DNA of 64,000 nt, from positions 4,028,001 through 4,092,000 of the forward strand of contig JAQFVV010012497.1 in NCBI GenBank assembly GCA_028023455.1, written 5' to 3'. The translations under genes and the position numbers were made by a program. This stretch comes from Epiperipatus broadwayi (lineage: Eukaryota > Onychophora > Udeonychophora > Euonychophora > Peripatidae). Positions 48,201 to 58,371 of this stretch are shown here, one piece after another; the first letter of the stretch is position 1; each line of letters opens with the position of its first letter. The notes under the pieces are model-generated. The model was not told the origin of the DNA, did not search any database, and saw only the letters and a program-made list of their open reading frames with translations.

Positions 48201-48810
48201 GACAAGTAACAAGATGGGTGAGAAAGTTAATGCGGTATGCAAAAAGATTTGGATGAGGAATTTATGTTGGTATACTTGCTCAAAAGTGGGATGATTGTGT
48301 TAGGAGAATTGTTGAGTGTTATAGTGGCAAGGAATGGGATAGAAGAGTAGACACATTAATAAAGAACAGGTAATTGGAGAGATGAAGAACTAGTATGGAG
48401 AGTAAAAAGAGTTTAAATATATATAGAAGTAAATGGAATATTGGGTGTGATTTAATTTATGATAATAGCAAGGAAAGTTAAGGCTTGAATGGGATCTTTA
48501 GCAACAGGAGATTATACACCTAAATAGAAAAACATTGGTGATTTAGTCTGCAAGTTGTGTAAGGAAGGCTTGGGAAAAGATAAGAGGGATTTAGATATAA
48601 AAGCCATGGAGTTGACAAAGATTATGTTGTGGAAATGGGATGGAGCAGATTATGGAAAAACTTAGGGTGGAGAATGAAAAGGGAAGGTAAAGTGGCTAAC
48701 AGATTTCTCTGTGCATAGTTGCTGAGAGATTCCTGACTCTACATAAGGAGAAGTCACAGTGCATCACATCACATAACATCAATTACATGACTTCAATTAC
48801 ATGCTATCCA
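45217..48810 (+). pseudogene. LINE with SGNH-hydrolase, AP-type endonuclease and reverse transcriptase
   Basis: Nearly full-length non-LTR element in broken frames. 45230-45700: SGNH/GDSL domain with block I VFIGDSLIRE (catalytic Ser), block II PGARIRDII and block III VMVGTSNLSEP; after a frameshift at about 45690, block V is KDGLHLGKQG (Asp and His of the triad). 45990-46640: AP endonuclease, IGYLKMQGGMRPEKW, VVETHLREK, GDMNGHTEE and GQYTWSRNNI. 46820-48050: RT with KLKSRKAIGLDGWAAEM, GWSNTRVRLLFKGQGKNHRK, YMVFIDIEKGYDR (motif A) and FANDV at 47933-47947, where the catalytic FADD has Asn for Asp. The 3-prime end is a CATCA/TTACATG-rich tail (48755-48810). CR1/L2-type elements are known to carry SGNH esterase domains; the exact clade is not certain. 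Opposite-strand ORFs here are shadows. Confidence 0.88.
45260..45760 (+). pseudogene. SGNH/GDSL esterase-like domain at the LINE 5-prime end
   Basis: First module of the LINE above. The open frame 45260-45700 covers blocks I-III, and the Asp-x-x-His block lies in the next frame at 45700-45730. All parts of the Ser-Asp-His triad are thus still encoded but split by one indel. The frame can be read upstream to about 45217 (EDRADEEVQKVVEKVMNEAE), so the element start is close to that point. Confidence 0.75.
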
Positions 48811-49169
48811 AAGAAAAATGTAAATAAAAAAAGTATCATTAAAATTCAGAAATTTTATATTTGGCAACCAGTTTTTCTTCTTTGAGCACTGTATGTGGTA
48901 GATAATATATATTAATAAAATATCTTCAGTTTATATTAAAAGCACATATATTTTTTATTATTCTTTCAGAACTTCATGAGCTGTATTTTGCAGAATAAAA
49001 TATTTTCTGAGAATAATGTTAAAAGTTTTACAAAATTTTAGAACATATTAAAAGTTGATACAGATTTTAAAACATCCAAATAATTAGAGAGTTATTAATT
49101 TTTTGATAACAAGACCATTATCATTTTTATAAGAGAAAAAAGTTGTTGAAAAAAGAATATTATCTAGAA
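48811..49169. other. AT-rich spacer
   Basis: Nothing recognised. Confidence 0.35.
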
Positions 49170-49238
49170 TGTATTTAATAGTATATAACATCAAACCTCC
49201 ACTCTTTTACATTTTTAGCAAAATATATTTATTAATTT

Positions 49239-49278
49239 GATAACAGTTTCGACTGTTCCCAGCAGTCTTCATCAGATC
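49239..49278 (-). ncRNA. type I hammerhead ribozyme, family B, copy 1
   Basis: Read on the reverse strand from 49278: stem I GAU, CUGAUGA (49275-49269), A, stem II GACUG / CAGUC with loop CUGGGAA, GAA (49250-49248), a minimal stem III ACUGU, U17 at 49242, then stem I AUC. All invariant core bases are present. The very short stem III is like that of Penelope-associated hammerheads, which are thought to cleave as dimers. Confidence 0.75.
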
Positions 49279-49315
49279 CTTATCTCTCACTTCTCTACTC
49301 CCTCCATATTAATTT

Positions 49316-49355
49316 GATAACAGTTTCGACTGTTCCCAGCAGTCTTCGTCAGATC
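49316..49355 (-). ncRNA. type I hammerhead ribozyme, family B, copy 2
   Basis: Direct duplicate of copy 1, 77 bases away. The core reads CUGACGA (position 7 is variable in hammerheads); stem II, GAA, stem III and stem I are identical to copy 1. Confidence 0.75.
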
Positions 49356-49522
49356 CTTATCTCTCACTTCTCACTTCTGGGAACAGTCGAAACTGTCATC
49401 AAATTAATAAATATATTTTGCTAAAAGTGTAAAAGAGTGGAGGTTTGATGTTATATACAATATAAAGAAAGCAAAACTAAGGAAGAAGAAGAGGAGGAAG
49501 AGTCTAAAGTGTATTTAATAGT

Positions 49523-49756
49523 TGTGAAAGTCAGAAATTTTGCTATTTATTTTATTTAAAAATAAAAATATTGGTTAGTTTTTCTTTCTCATTCTTATTC
49601 TTTCATTCATTGCATAAGTGAACGCACACTCAACAAAATATATGTAAATGTGTCTCTCAATTTTTGTTAATAACTATATTATTATTAAAATTTTTCCTAT
49701 GCTATAATTTTGATTTATATGCACACTATACATACAAAAAGTATTCATGCAATATG

Positions 49757-49792
<36 letters not shown>

Positions 49793-52700
49793 CTGAAACG
49801 TATTGTACAATTACAGTTCATTGAGCAATGTATATTATTCTATTTTAATCAAATTTTATCAACAAAACATGAATTATTATACATTATCTATGTTGAATGT
49901 GAAAGGAGCTTGGAACAAAGTTTAGTGTGTTTATATATAAATTCTTAAATAATATTTGTTAATAATTCCATATTTGATAAAAGGGCAATGTTTGCTTAGT
50001 AAACAGATTTTATGGGTCTGAAAAAAATTAGCAAAATTTTATTATAAGAATGGTTTAATGATTGAAACATTAATGGAACACAAATAAAAGGAAAACTATC
50101 TTCTAAAATCAGAATTATGCTCATCAGGTCTTGATAGAAAAAATATAAAAAACATATAGGAGTATAAAGAAACATCAGAAATTGAATTAAAATATCAACA
50201 ATTAAAGGTAATTGAACAAAAAGCTGAATCAAAAAAAGTTCATAATAAAGTTGATATTTTCTCCATTATTCAGAGTCAATAGAAAGCCAATAGTGCATAA
50301 TAGGAAATAAAGCAATGGAAATGAGAATACCTAGGAATAATAAAAAAAAAAATTATGATAAAAAAGTATTAAGTTCAATTTTGATTTGGAACAAAAGAAA
50401 TGGATGAAAGATCTATTTCCAAAAAATTTGATTATATTTAATAAAAACTATGAACTAAAAAGCTAGTGTAACAGTATTAGTAAGCCATCTAATAAATAAT
50501 GCAGAAACTAGTTAAGACAATACTTCTTAGATTTTGTATGATCTGACATATGTTGGAATTTGATATAGGCAGCTTTTATTTTATTTAATTAAATAAAATT
50601 TTATCTAATTAAATAAAATTAATTATTTAATTCAACCAATGAATTCTTTAAAAACCTATATTATCTCATGTATCATTTGTAGAATAGCCACATCAGGTTT
50701 TCCATAAACACAATGTGTGTATTTGAAATCAATATTGTAAATATAGATTTAAAGTAATTTAAATTTTAAGTCCATCTAATCATTGTCAGCATCAGAAGCC
50801 ATTCAATTGCAGAAAAAAAAAAAAAAGTCACAAAAGAAAATAAATTAGTTAAAGATAAATTCTAAAATGATTATACAAACCAATTCATGAATCACAACTA
50901 TATTGTCATTTACTTGTTGCTTAGTTTCTATTTATTTGCCTTCTTATAATGTCTCTTTGAATGATTTATTTAGCAAACTTTTTGGAAAGATAATCTCTTG
51001 CATGATAAAAATCTTGTGTGTGTGTGTGTTTTTTTTTTTTTGCATTCTGAAATGAAAATAGTTAAGTTAATATTTTATATTTGAAGTTTTCAGTTTAGTT
51101 GTTATTTTTATGCCTTTACTTAGAATATTGTGGTAGAAAGTTAAGATTATATATAATAAGCATTTCACCCATTGCTTAATATTATAGACCTCAGTGTATA
51201 GGTTACTGTGATAGCAGGTATTGAGATAAGGATAGATTGGTTTGTTTTGGCAATGTCTCAGATTGTTGATCATACATATTTGTTAATTTTATGTATTAAT
51301 AAGTATTGCAATGACATAATTGTTATTTTATTTTTTAAATAAATTATTTTGTTTCTTTTATTACTGACTATTACTTGAATTATAAAATTAATAAGTGTTC
51401 AAATATAATTCATGCTGGGTAAATTTGTCTTTTATTTTAAGATTTATTATTAGTTGGAATAGTTTCATTTTGTAATTCATAACTTCCAAATATTTGTTTG
51501 TAATTGTAACTTTACTAGCAAATTTAACTTCTTTTTTTGGTATTTTCTTATATTAATTATATATTAAATTACAATTGACTATTGAAAAGAAGATTAGATT
51601 TATTATCTAGTGGCACCTTCTAGTAATGTTACATGTGAAACTATTTATCCATTACAATATATATATATTAAAATAATATATTTGAATGCATGAGACCACT
51701 TACTAAATATCTTTACTTTTTTCTCACAATTTGTACATCCACTCCTAGACTTTAACCTAAATGGCAGGTAATTCATTACATGATGACATTTAGTATAAAT
51801 GAATTACATTATTGTCTACATATGGAAATCTTATTGTTGTAGTAAAAATGTGAATTTCTCCTACCAACATATTGTTTTTCTGTTCATATTCAGTACATCT
51901 CAATAAGATCACTTAAAAGTGAAAAGATAGGTTAAATACGCGATCAAAAAACAGATCTAGTATGCAGATATCCATCTTTTAATCATAAAAAGACTCATTA
52001 ATATACTCTGGAAGAATATAGCTGCAATGAAAAAATTTGGCAGTAATTTTTAAATGAGACCATTTCCAATGCATTTAAATTCATATGGCCTTAAATTAAG
52101 ATTATTATTATCAAGAGAGATCTTAAAATATGCTTCAGATATTTGAGAAAGAACATTTAGCAGCTTAAGATTTTTGTAAAAGAGTATTTCAATTATAGAT
52201 GAAGGTGAATATATAATTTCCAAAATAAAGCTTAAAAATTTGTATTTTTAATTGCCTGGTATATTATCATAAAAGTTTATTGGGTATAATTATAAAAGAT
52301 TCCAATGGCTGATATAAACAAAGTTACTAATATTTAATTATGAATAGTTTTTTTTTTTTTAAATAAAACTGAATAGTTATTTCTTATTGCTATAAATATA
52401 AATAGAACCATTTATGAAAATTGAAGTAGTTAATTTTATTTTTTAAAAATGCCTATTTTTTCTTCTAATAGTCCCTGAATATCTCTTTTTTTTTCTCTCT
52501 GATATCTTTAATTTTATTTCATGAAGTTCAGTGCAACAGAATTTATAGAGTAGGAAATTCCAGTTGATTTGGATTCATCACAGAACTTACGTCTAAGCTG
52601 GATTCACACTGTGCATAGGCCATTGCAACATGAACTGTATGTGGAGTTTTTTCCAGTAGAAGAAGATAGGTACCAAGATAAGATAAATCTATTGATCATT

Positions 52701-53597
52701 ATAAGTGGGCCATTCTGAATTAGTTTGTGGATCAAACTATTCAACTCACACACAATACATATTGAACACTATGTTCTTTCAGCTAGTATTATATTTTCAG
52801 CCTTTTCTTTTTTTAAAAAAAGTGTTAATTAGTGTTTTAAAAAACTTAGTCAATATTCCAATTCCTTTTTAGAAAACACCATAACATTAGAGGAGGGAGC
52901 TGATAGTGCAGGACCAATTTAAAACTTAATTGTTTCACATTAAAATTTATCATTACAAATTCCACTGATGGGAATTTATTTTTAAACGAAAGAATATTCC
53001 TGACATACATCAAATTTTAAATTATACATCAAACTTGCAGTAGACAAAGTCATTGAGTCTGAAGTATATTAAAGAAGCAATAATGAAGATCAGGTCAAAA
53101 ATGATGGAATGAAATAATTTGGATTCTATAAAGCAGTTTTAAGTTTACAATGAGTTAGAGAACCTTTCCAAAAAAAAAAAAAAATCAGCTATGTCATCAA
53201 AATATTGGTGGAAATAGTTGCATCTTTGTCTAGAAATAATGAGACTTCTGGAAAGTCTACGTCAAAAAGTTGACATCTTACTAGGTCATTGAAAACTGAA
53301 TCATTAGGTGAAGAAAAAGCATTAATAACTCCAAAACTTGCAAGAACTAAAATTAAGAAAAAATAAAATATGAAGTTTGACTTTGCTCTTATGAGTTGAC
53401 AATAGGAAATTACTCTTGAATGCATGCACCAGGATAACCATTTATATTAAGGCAATTTAATTTCTACTTACAAGACCAATGAGGAACAGCATTTAAACTT
53501 TGAAATGATAATGCTTAGAATTGTCTTTGATACTTATATATATATTGTTTTTATAGTCATTTTCCAGTAACTTATATGACCATTATGTTGTCAAAAA
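49523..53597. other. 4-kb AT-rich region without a recognised gene
   Basis: Holds a (TA)n(TG)n microsatellite at 49757-49792 and runs of A or T. Frames at 50000-50300 (forward), 51900-52250 (reverse) and 53189-53425 (reverse) give slightly protein-like text, but I cannot assign any of them to a family. No structured repeat seen. Confidence 0.35.
49757..49792. repeat. (TA)n(TG)n microsatellite
   Basis: About nine TA units followed by about nine TG units. Confidence 0.9.
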
Positions 53598-53972
53598 TTT
53601 ATAAACACTTAATTGAATTATACATAAGTCGAAATAATAGACAACTGTTTTGCATGCAATTTAATTTAATACAATCAAATCAATTTTCATTTACAAATGA
53701 ACCTTCTTAAGATGCCATTTTTAAAAATTATTCATGGGGCAATGAATGTTCTACAGATTTAAATACTCTCTAGTGGTTTATTTTTCTAATGATGATCACT
53801 AGGGAGTGTATAAAGCTCTAGAATGTTTATTGTCACATAAGTAATTTTTAAAAATAGAATCTTGAGAAGGTTCATTTGTGAACAAAAATCGATTTGATGA
53901 TATTTAATTAAATTGTATACAAAACAGTAGTCTATTATTTCGAGTTGTGTATAATTCGATTAAGTGTTTATA
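53598..53972. mobile_element. palindromic MITE, arms about 185 bp, TA target
   Basis: TAAACACTTAATTGAATTAT on the left and ATAATTCGATTAAGTGTTTA on the right, each next to TA. Pairing continues inward through CGAAATAATAGAC, ACAAATGAACCTTCT and TTTTTAAAAATTA to a centre near 53785. About 90% arm identity by eye. No ORF. Confidence 0.8.
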
Positions 53973-54873
53973 TATATAGGTGTAAGCTTTAAATAATTCA
54001 CGTTAAATTAGTATATGTGAATATGGATATCACATACTTAATATGCGCAGGAATTATGGGATTATTAAGTAATAAATATAATACTATGAAAGAAGTCTAC
54101 TATGTTATTCATGGTAGATATTGCTATTTAATTAGACTGGATTTGTTGGGATCATTAGGTAAATACTCACTTCTTTACAGATTATTAACTGCACAAAAAT
54201 GTGGCAAATAACTTCCAAGATGACATAAATTAATTGATGTATAAAAGATTAATACAAAGATGGTATGCCAAAGTAAAAACTAATTAAGATATGATTGATT
54301 GTTCTTACTCCTTTCTTTTTTTATTCACATTGAATATAATTTTCAATGCATTTTATTAATGATTTATTCTTCCAATATTTTTACTGACTAGAGTATTTTT
54401 TTCAAGCTTCCTTTGTTTTTGTCTGAATGATATTTATAATTTAAAATGTACATCGGATACAAATAAACAAAAAGGAAATCCCAAAGAAGGCTGCTAATCA
54501 GTGCAATATTGAAGAATTGAAATGTTAATAAAAAAAAACATGAAGTTGATCATCCCTAACTAATACAGTATCATGTTAGATGTGAAAATTGTATTTGATA
54601 CTGTGGATGTTAATTTATATTATTTGATTTGAATCGGAAATAATACTGTGCTTACATGTTGTAATGCATTGATGTTGAATTTCTGCTAGTAGCCACAATT
54701 CATTGATCTTGAGTGACCAGAGTGTCTACACTACACCAAATCATTCTACCACTATACATACTAACATATGCAGAGCAAACTGATCAGGAGTTAAAATATA
54801 TGATTTGCTTTAATAGTTTTAAAACAACTAATAGAGAGAGTGAAATTTGAAAGTGTTAAATATAAGATTAGTA
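53973..54873. other. AT-rich spacer
   Basis: Nothing recognised; the ORF at 54017-54211 has no domain. Confidence 0.35.
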
Positions 54874-55729
54874 CACCCGGGTCTCGTTTTACGCGATAGA
54901 TAGGTTCCTCAGAAAACACGCGCAAACGAAATCACGCAAAAATAGAAGTAACTTACATTGAAAAAGGGGGGTGCGGTCTGTGATTTTTCAAAATTCACGT
55001 TCACCAACGTAAAATTACTTTAAAATTCGCGCAAAAAAAAATAAGAAAATAAAATATGACTAATAAAAAATTTCAAATTTGAAAAAAATTGATACAAGAC
55101 AAACTTTTTTTAACTATAATATTTAATTTTATTCAAAATAATATATTTTTATGCATAATTTACAATACAGTAATTTATATTTTTTTATACACATTTTAAT
55201 TATGATTTTCTGGTGACAACGTAATTAGTAATTAATCTGTGAGACGATGATTTTATTAATTGTTTACGAAGCTCGCGATATCCAGACATACAACCATTTA
55301 GCTCTCATTGGAATTTAAGCGCGCGTTAATGATTAGTGTCATTAATAAGAAAATAATAATTGATTACGTTCTTTCTTAAAAAGCAAAAACAGAATGTGAT
55401 TTAAAATGCAAAATTAACACGCACAATGTTTGAACAAATTTACATTATAATCTTGTAAAATTTAATATGTGTATACATAAAATGTGGAAATCTTGATTTT
55501 AATTTCATTATTGCATAAAATCTTACTATTATAAAGCACTGAAAATATTGAAATTACTAAGATGAAAGTCGAATTCCAATAATGTGCTATTACTTTCAAT
55601 ATAACGTAAGTGCACGAAATTTATTATTTAAAGTAATAGCGCATTATCGGAAACCGACTTCCGGTGAAAGACGAATCGCGCAACTTCAAAATCGTGTTAA
55701 ATAAGTCCGCATAAAAAGAGACCCAGGTG
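54874..55729. mobile_element. Tc1/mariner-pogo type MITE, copy 2 (short form)
   Basis: Ends CACCCGGGTCTC / GAGACCCAGGTG with TA outside both (54872-54873, 55730-55731). The left 300 and right 370 bases match copy 1 (19542-20755) closely, including TTCGCGCAAAAAA and AACGAAATC(A/G)(C/T)GCAAAAATAG. Some CpG sites lost in copy 1 are kept here (GTTTTACGCGATAG). Internal sequence differs, and 360 bases fewer are present. Confidence 0.85.
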
Positions 55730-55731
55730 TA

Positions 55732-56170
55732 TATAGATATAATAAACACCTCCACACTTCCCCCATTCTTTTCAAATTCATATAAACAAAGATACAATAA
55801 AAGACAAAGGACCCCCAAGATGCATTTCGTGCTGAAACAGCACTCATCATTTTGGCCCAGGTCACTGTCTCTCATATATATCTCTATTATATGCAAAGTA
55901 TTTATCTAGAGTAAATTGTTACATTTTCATTTACCATTGTCAAACTTCCTCCACTCACAACTTTGACGCCATCCATTTCAGATATATACACTAATGATTA
56001 TTACTAATCATTTTCGAAACTAGAGATTATCTCTAGCACAGATATAACCTTTAAACCTCAGTTTAAGATTAATATATCTGATTTTTTAAATTTATACACA
56101 CGGAGTTATTCATCTTTCTCTGTCCCGTATGTAATATCTTTATAGATACAATAAACACCTCCACACTTCC
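55732..56170 (-). mobile_element. retrozyme-like element, family C: one 409-bp unit with terminal direct repeat
   Basis: TATAGATA(T/C)AATAAACACC followed by TCCACACTTCC occurs at 55732 and again at 56141, so the element is just over one unit of 409 bases. On the reverse strand it carries a hammerhead-like core at 55856-55812. The TA-flanked MITE sits directly against its left side, which may have hidden the left target duplication. The ORFs on both strands here (55624-55896, 55727-55909) are accidental. Confidence 0.6.
55812..55856 (-). ncRNA. hammerhead-like core, family C (C3 mutated)
   Basis: Reverse strand: AUGAUGA (55850-55844; expected CUGAUGA), a perfect stem II GUGCUG / CAGCAC with loop UUU (55843-55829), GAA (55828-55826), stem III AUGCAU, C17 at 55819, then UUGGGGG, which can pair with the upstream CCAAA. 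Because the invariant C3 is A, this copy should not cleave. Confidence 0.6.
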
Positions 56171-56825
56171 TATATATATTATCTTGATAATTTAGTAATC
56201 GCAAAAATTTTATTTTAATAGACTTTTATTTACTCGGATTAGAATCGTAATTTAAAATAATTATGGTAAACTATGTTCTATAATTTAAACTGAGTACAAT
56301 TATAAATAAACTTCAAAGCGCAAATCAAAAATTTTATAAAAATTGTATTTTAAACTTAATAATAAAATGTTTGTTTATATTTATTACAGTCTACCTCTTT
56401 TATAAATAATTGCCTTCAAAATCTAATATCTTTTCTGGGTGGAGAGAAGGAAATAGCAAAGTTGTTCAACTTTTACGGGTTAAAGAGTAACTACTAAATC
56501 TTTTAACGGAGCTCAAAAGATCAACAGATTGAGATTAATAAAAGTATTTCAGTGTTCTCGAAACAAAGTGCTTCTAATTTCTCATGCTCATAAAATATAT
56601 ATATTTATTTTGAAAATGAACTTCATTCTTAACTTTGTTGTAATTATTTATTATATGTTTTTATTACACCCAGTTAAATAATTACTATTTTTTAACTTTC
56701 CATAGGAAGTATAGGGCTACAACAAATTTTATTTATATAACTCAATTTCCTATCATCTGTTTAAATACCGTTCAAGTCTCTGGAAATCTTCACCTACACT
56801 TTTCCATCAGATAAAAATTTGCCTC
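56171..56825. other. AT-rich spacer
   Basis: Nothing recognised. Confidence 0.35.
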
Positions 56826-56832
56826 TGTATCT

Positions 56833-56931
56833 TTTTTTTTTATATATATATGCCAAAGCGTTGACCGGGAAGCGAACCTGAGCCGGCTGCTTGGAAGACA
56901 GCTATGCTAACCGCTAGGCTATCAACGCTTG
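56833..56931 (-). repeat. tRNA-Gly(TCC)-derived mini-SINE, copy 2, with 7-bp target-site duplication
   Basis: The tRNA-like part is 56858-56928, reverse strand. A 7-bp acceptor stem GCGTTGA / TCAACGC is fully paired; the anticodon loop CTTCCAA sits in GCTGT / GCAGC; the T arm has one mismatch (TCAGG TTCGCTT CCCGG). It is followed by CTTTGGCATATATATA and an A run, the same tail as copy 1 at 42546. TGTATCT occurs on both sides (56826-56832 and 56932-56938). It could fold as a tRNA, but the retroposed tail and target duplication mark it as a SINE. Confidence 0.8.
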
Positions 56932-56938
56932 TGTATCT

Positions 56939-57730
56939 GGTTCATATAATTTCCGATATTGATCTTCTCTTGGTTTATATTCAGTTGTTTTTTTTTTAAT
57001 ATGTAGGGCAGCATACTGCTATTTTTGGCAATTAATCTTCAGTTGAATGGTTTATTATCCAAAATATCATAAAAGCTTTTGTCAATAAATTTTTGTTGTA
57101 TATGAATTTCCAAGTTTTACATCCATATAGCTAAAGATATTTTATATTCTCAAAGAAATTAAAGCTGACTATTTTTAATTTTCAATTCTGTTCTATAAAA
57201 TCATATATTTCAGTTTTAAATCAGCAAATATCCTTTAATTTTATTTATTGACTTCAATATCTTCTTTTTCATTTCAGCTTGGACAATAAAGTTTGATAAG
57301 TACCAGAACATGTCCATCTACTGACATATTGACCATCAATTTTGAGTTGCATAATAAAATTATTAAGATTCATCAAGCTTTGTTTTCTCAGTGTTTTCAA
57401 TGCCCATGACTGAATAATTAACTGTCATTATTATGTTCTCAAAACTGCCAGTAATCATCTATATAAGATAAGACTTTTAGGCAGTAATTAGTATTTTCTA
57501 TTAATCATATTGTTAGATTCTAACTCATAAACAATAAATGTGCAATCCAGTGTTACTTTGATTGTACTCTAAAGGCTTGGATAGTATTCCTTATTTTGAT
57601 TCTCAACTGGCATGTGTAATCTTCATGTATCACCCTAAATTGACCAATTTCTTGATCATACCAAACATTTTAAACATGTTTCAGTTCTTTTAATGCTTTT
57701 TTGTTGCTTTTGTTATCAATTTTAAAAAGT
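56939..57730 (-). pseudogene. possible gypsy-type gag/protease remnant
   Basis: Reverse-strand text near 57720-57520 (KALKELKHV, NVWYDQEIGQFRVIHEDYTC, QLRIKIRNTIQAF) is protein-like with few stops. About 130 bases further on, FIMQLKIDGQYVS followed by a broken Asp-Thr-Gly-like box and YQTLLSK (57360-57285) resembles a retroviral-type protease. No RT can be read beyond. A weak call; other protein families are possible. Confidence 0.3.
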
Positions 57731-58293
57731 TTATCCATATTAACTTACTCTTTAAAAATAGTTTTTAATTAATACTAGAAATAGAATACAAATATTTGTA
57801 TGTTTAAAAGTTTGTGTTGATGACATTTTATTTTCAATTATATGTTTGATTATTTCTACTATTTAGTTGTGAAAGTTTTCAAGTACATTCAACTGTTTCA
57901 TTATTAACACATAGTTGTATAGAATAAAATGCTTTGAATGACATTATTCGCCTTTTTTTTTCAGATACCCTGACCTGTGACAGTTTTAACATTAGAATTG
58001 AAACAGTAATCTTTATATTCATAAATACTGAATTTAAGATGATTCTTTAACCTACTAGGTTATTCTATAATAAAAGAAACTCAGTAGAAAATTTGCATAT
58101 TTATCTATTATGGTCTTCTTGAATTTCAATAAAATTTGAATACTTTTAAATAAACATATATAATTTTGATACTTGCAAACTAAAAAATATTTGATTGCAC
58201 TAAATGATTGTTAAATTGATTTTTTCTGTTAATTCTTTTATAAAATGTTTTTTTTCTATTTCATTCAGCTCAGACATTGAAAATGTCAAGATC
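57731..58293. other. AT-rich spacer
   Basis: Nothing recognised. Confidence 0.35.
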
Positions 58294-58371
58294 TTATTAT
58301 CAAAACAAAATTTCAAAGATCATTTTATATAAAAGATTAAAAATCATCTTTGAAATTTTGTTGGATAATAA
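58294..58371. repeat. 78-bp hairpin
   Basis: TTATTATC then AAACAAAATTTCAAAGAT on the left pairs with ATCTTTGAAATTTTGTT then GGATAATAA on the right over about 33 bases, with a loop of about 12 bases. The size fits a miRNA-precursor-like hairpin or a minimal MITE. Confidence 0.6.

Larger units (their letters stand above)
49170..49522 (-). mobile_element. hammerhead-bearing hairpin element (family B) with exact 13-bp target-site duplication
   Basis: TGTATTTAATAGT flanks it at 49170-49182 and 49510-49522. The left arm starts ATAACATCAAACCTCCACTC and pairs with GAGTGGAGGTTTGATGTTAT on the right; pairing continues through GCAAAATATATTTATTAAT and the ribozyme core. A segment of the left arm (from ATTAATTTGATAACAG to CTCACTTCTC) is repeated 77 bases further on, so two ribozymes face one complementary arm. 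Right of the hairpin is a purine-rich tail (AAGGAAGAAGAAGAGGAGG). No ORF. Confidence 0.78.

Noticed and set aside
50110-50150. Reverse-strand CCTGATGAGC as a hammerhead
   Set aside because: No stem II and no GAAA follow.
55624-55909. Overlapping ORFs on both strands
   Set aside because: They cover the MITE right end and the ribozyme-like unit; no domain, and the DNA has structural explanations.
56858-56928. Functional tRNA-Gly gene
   Set aside because: Target-site duplication, A-rich tail and a tail shared with another copy identify it as a SINE; the T arm also has a mismatch.
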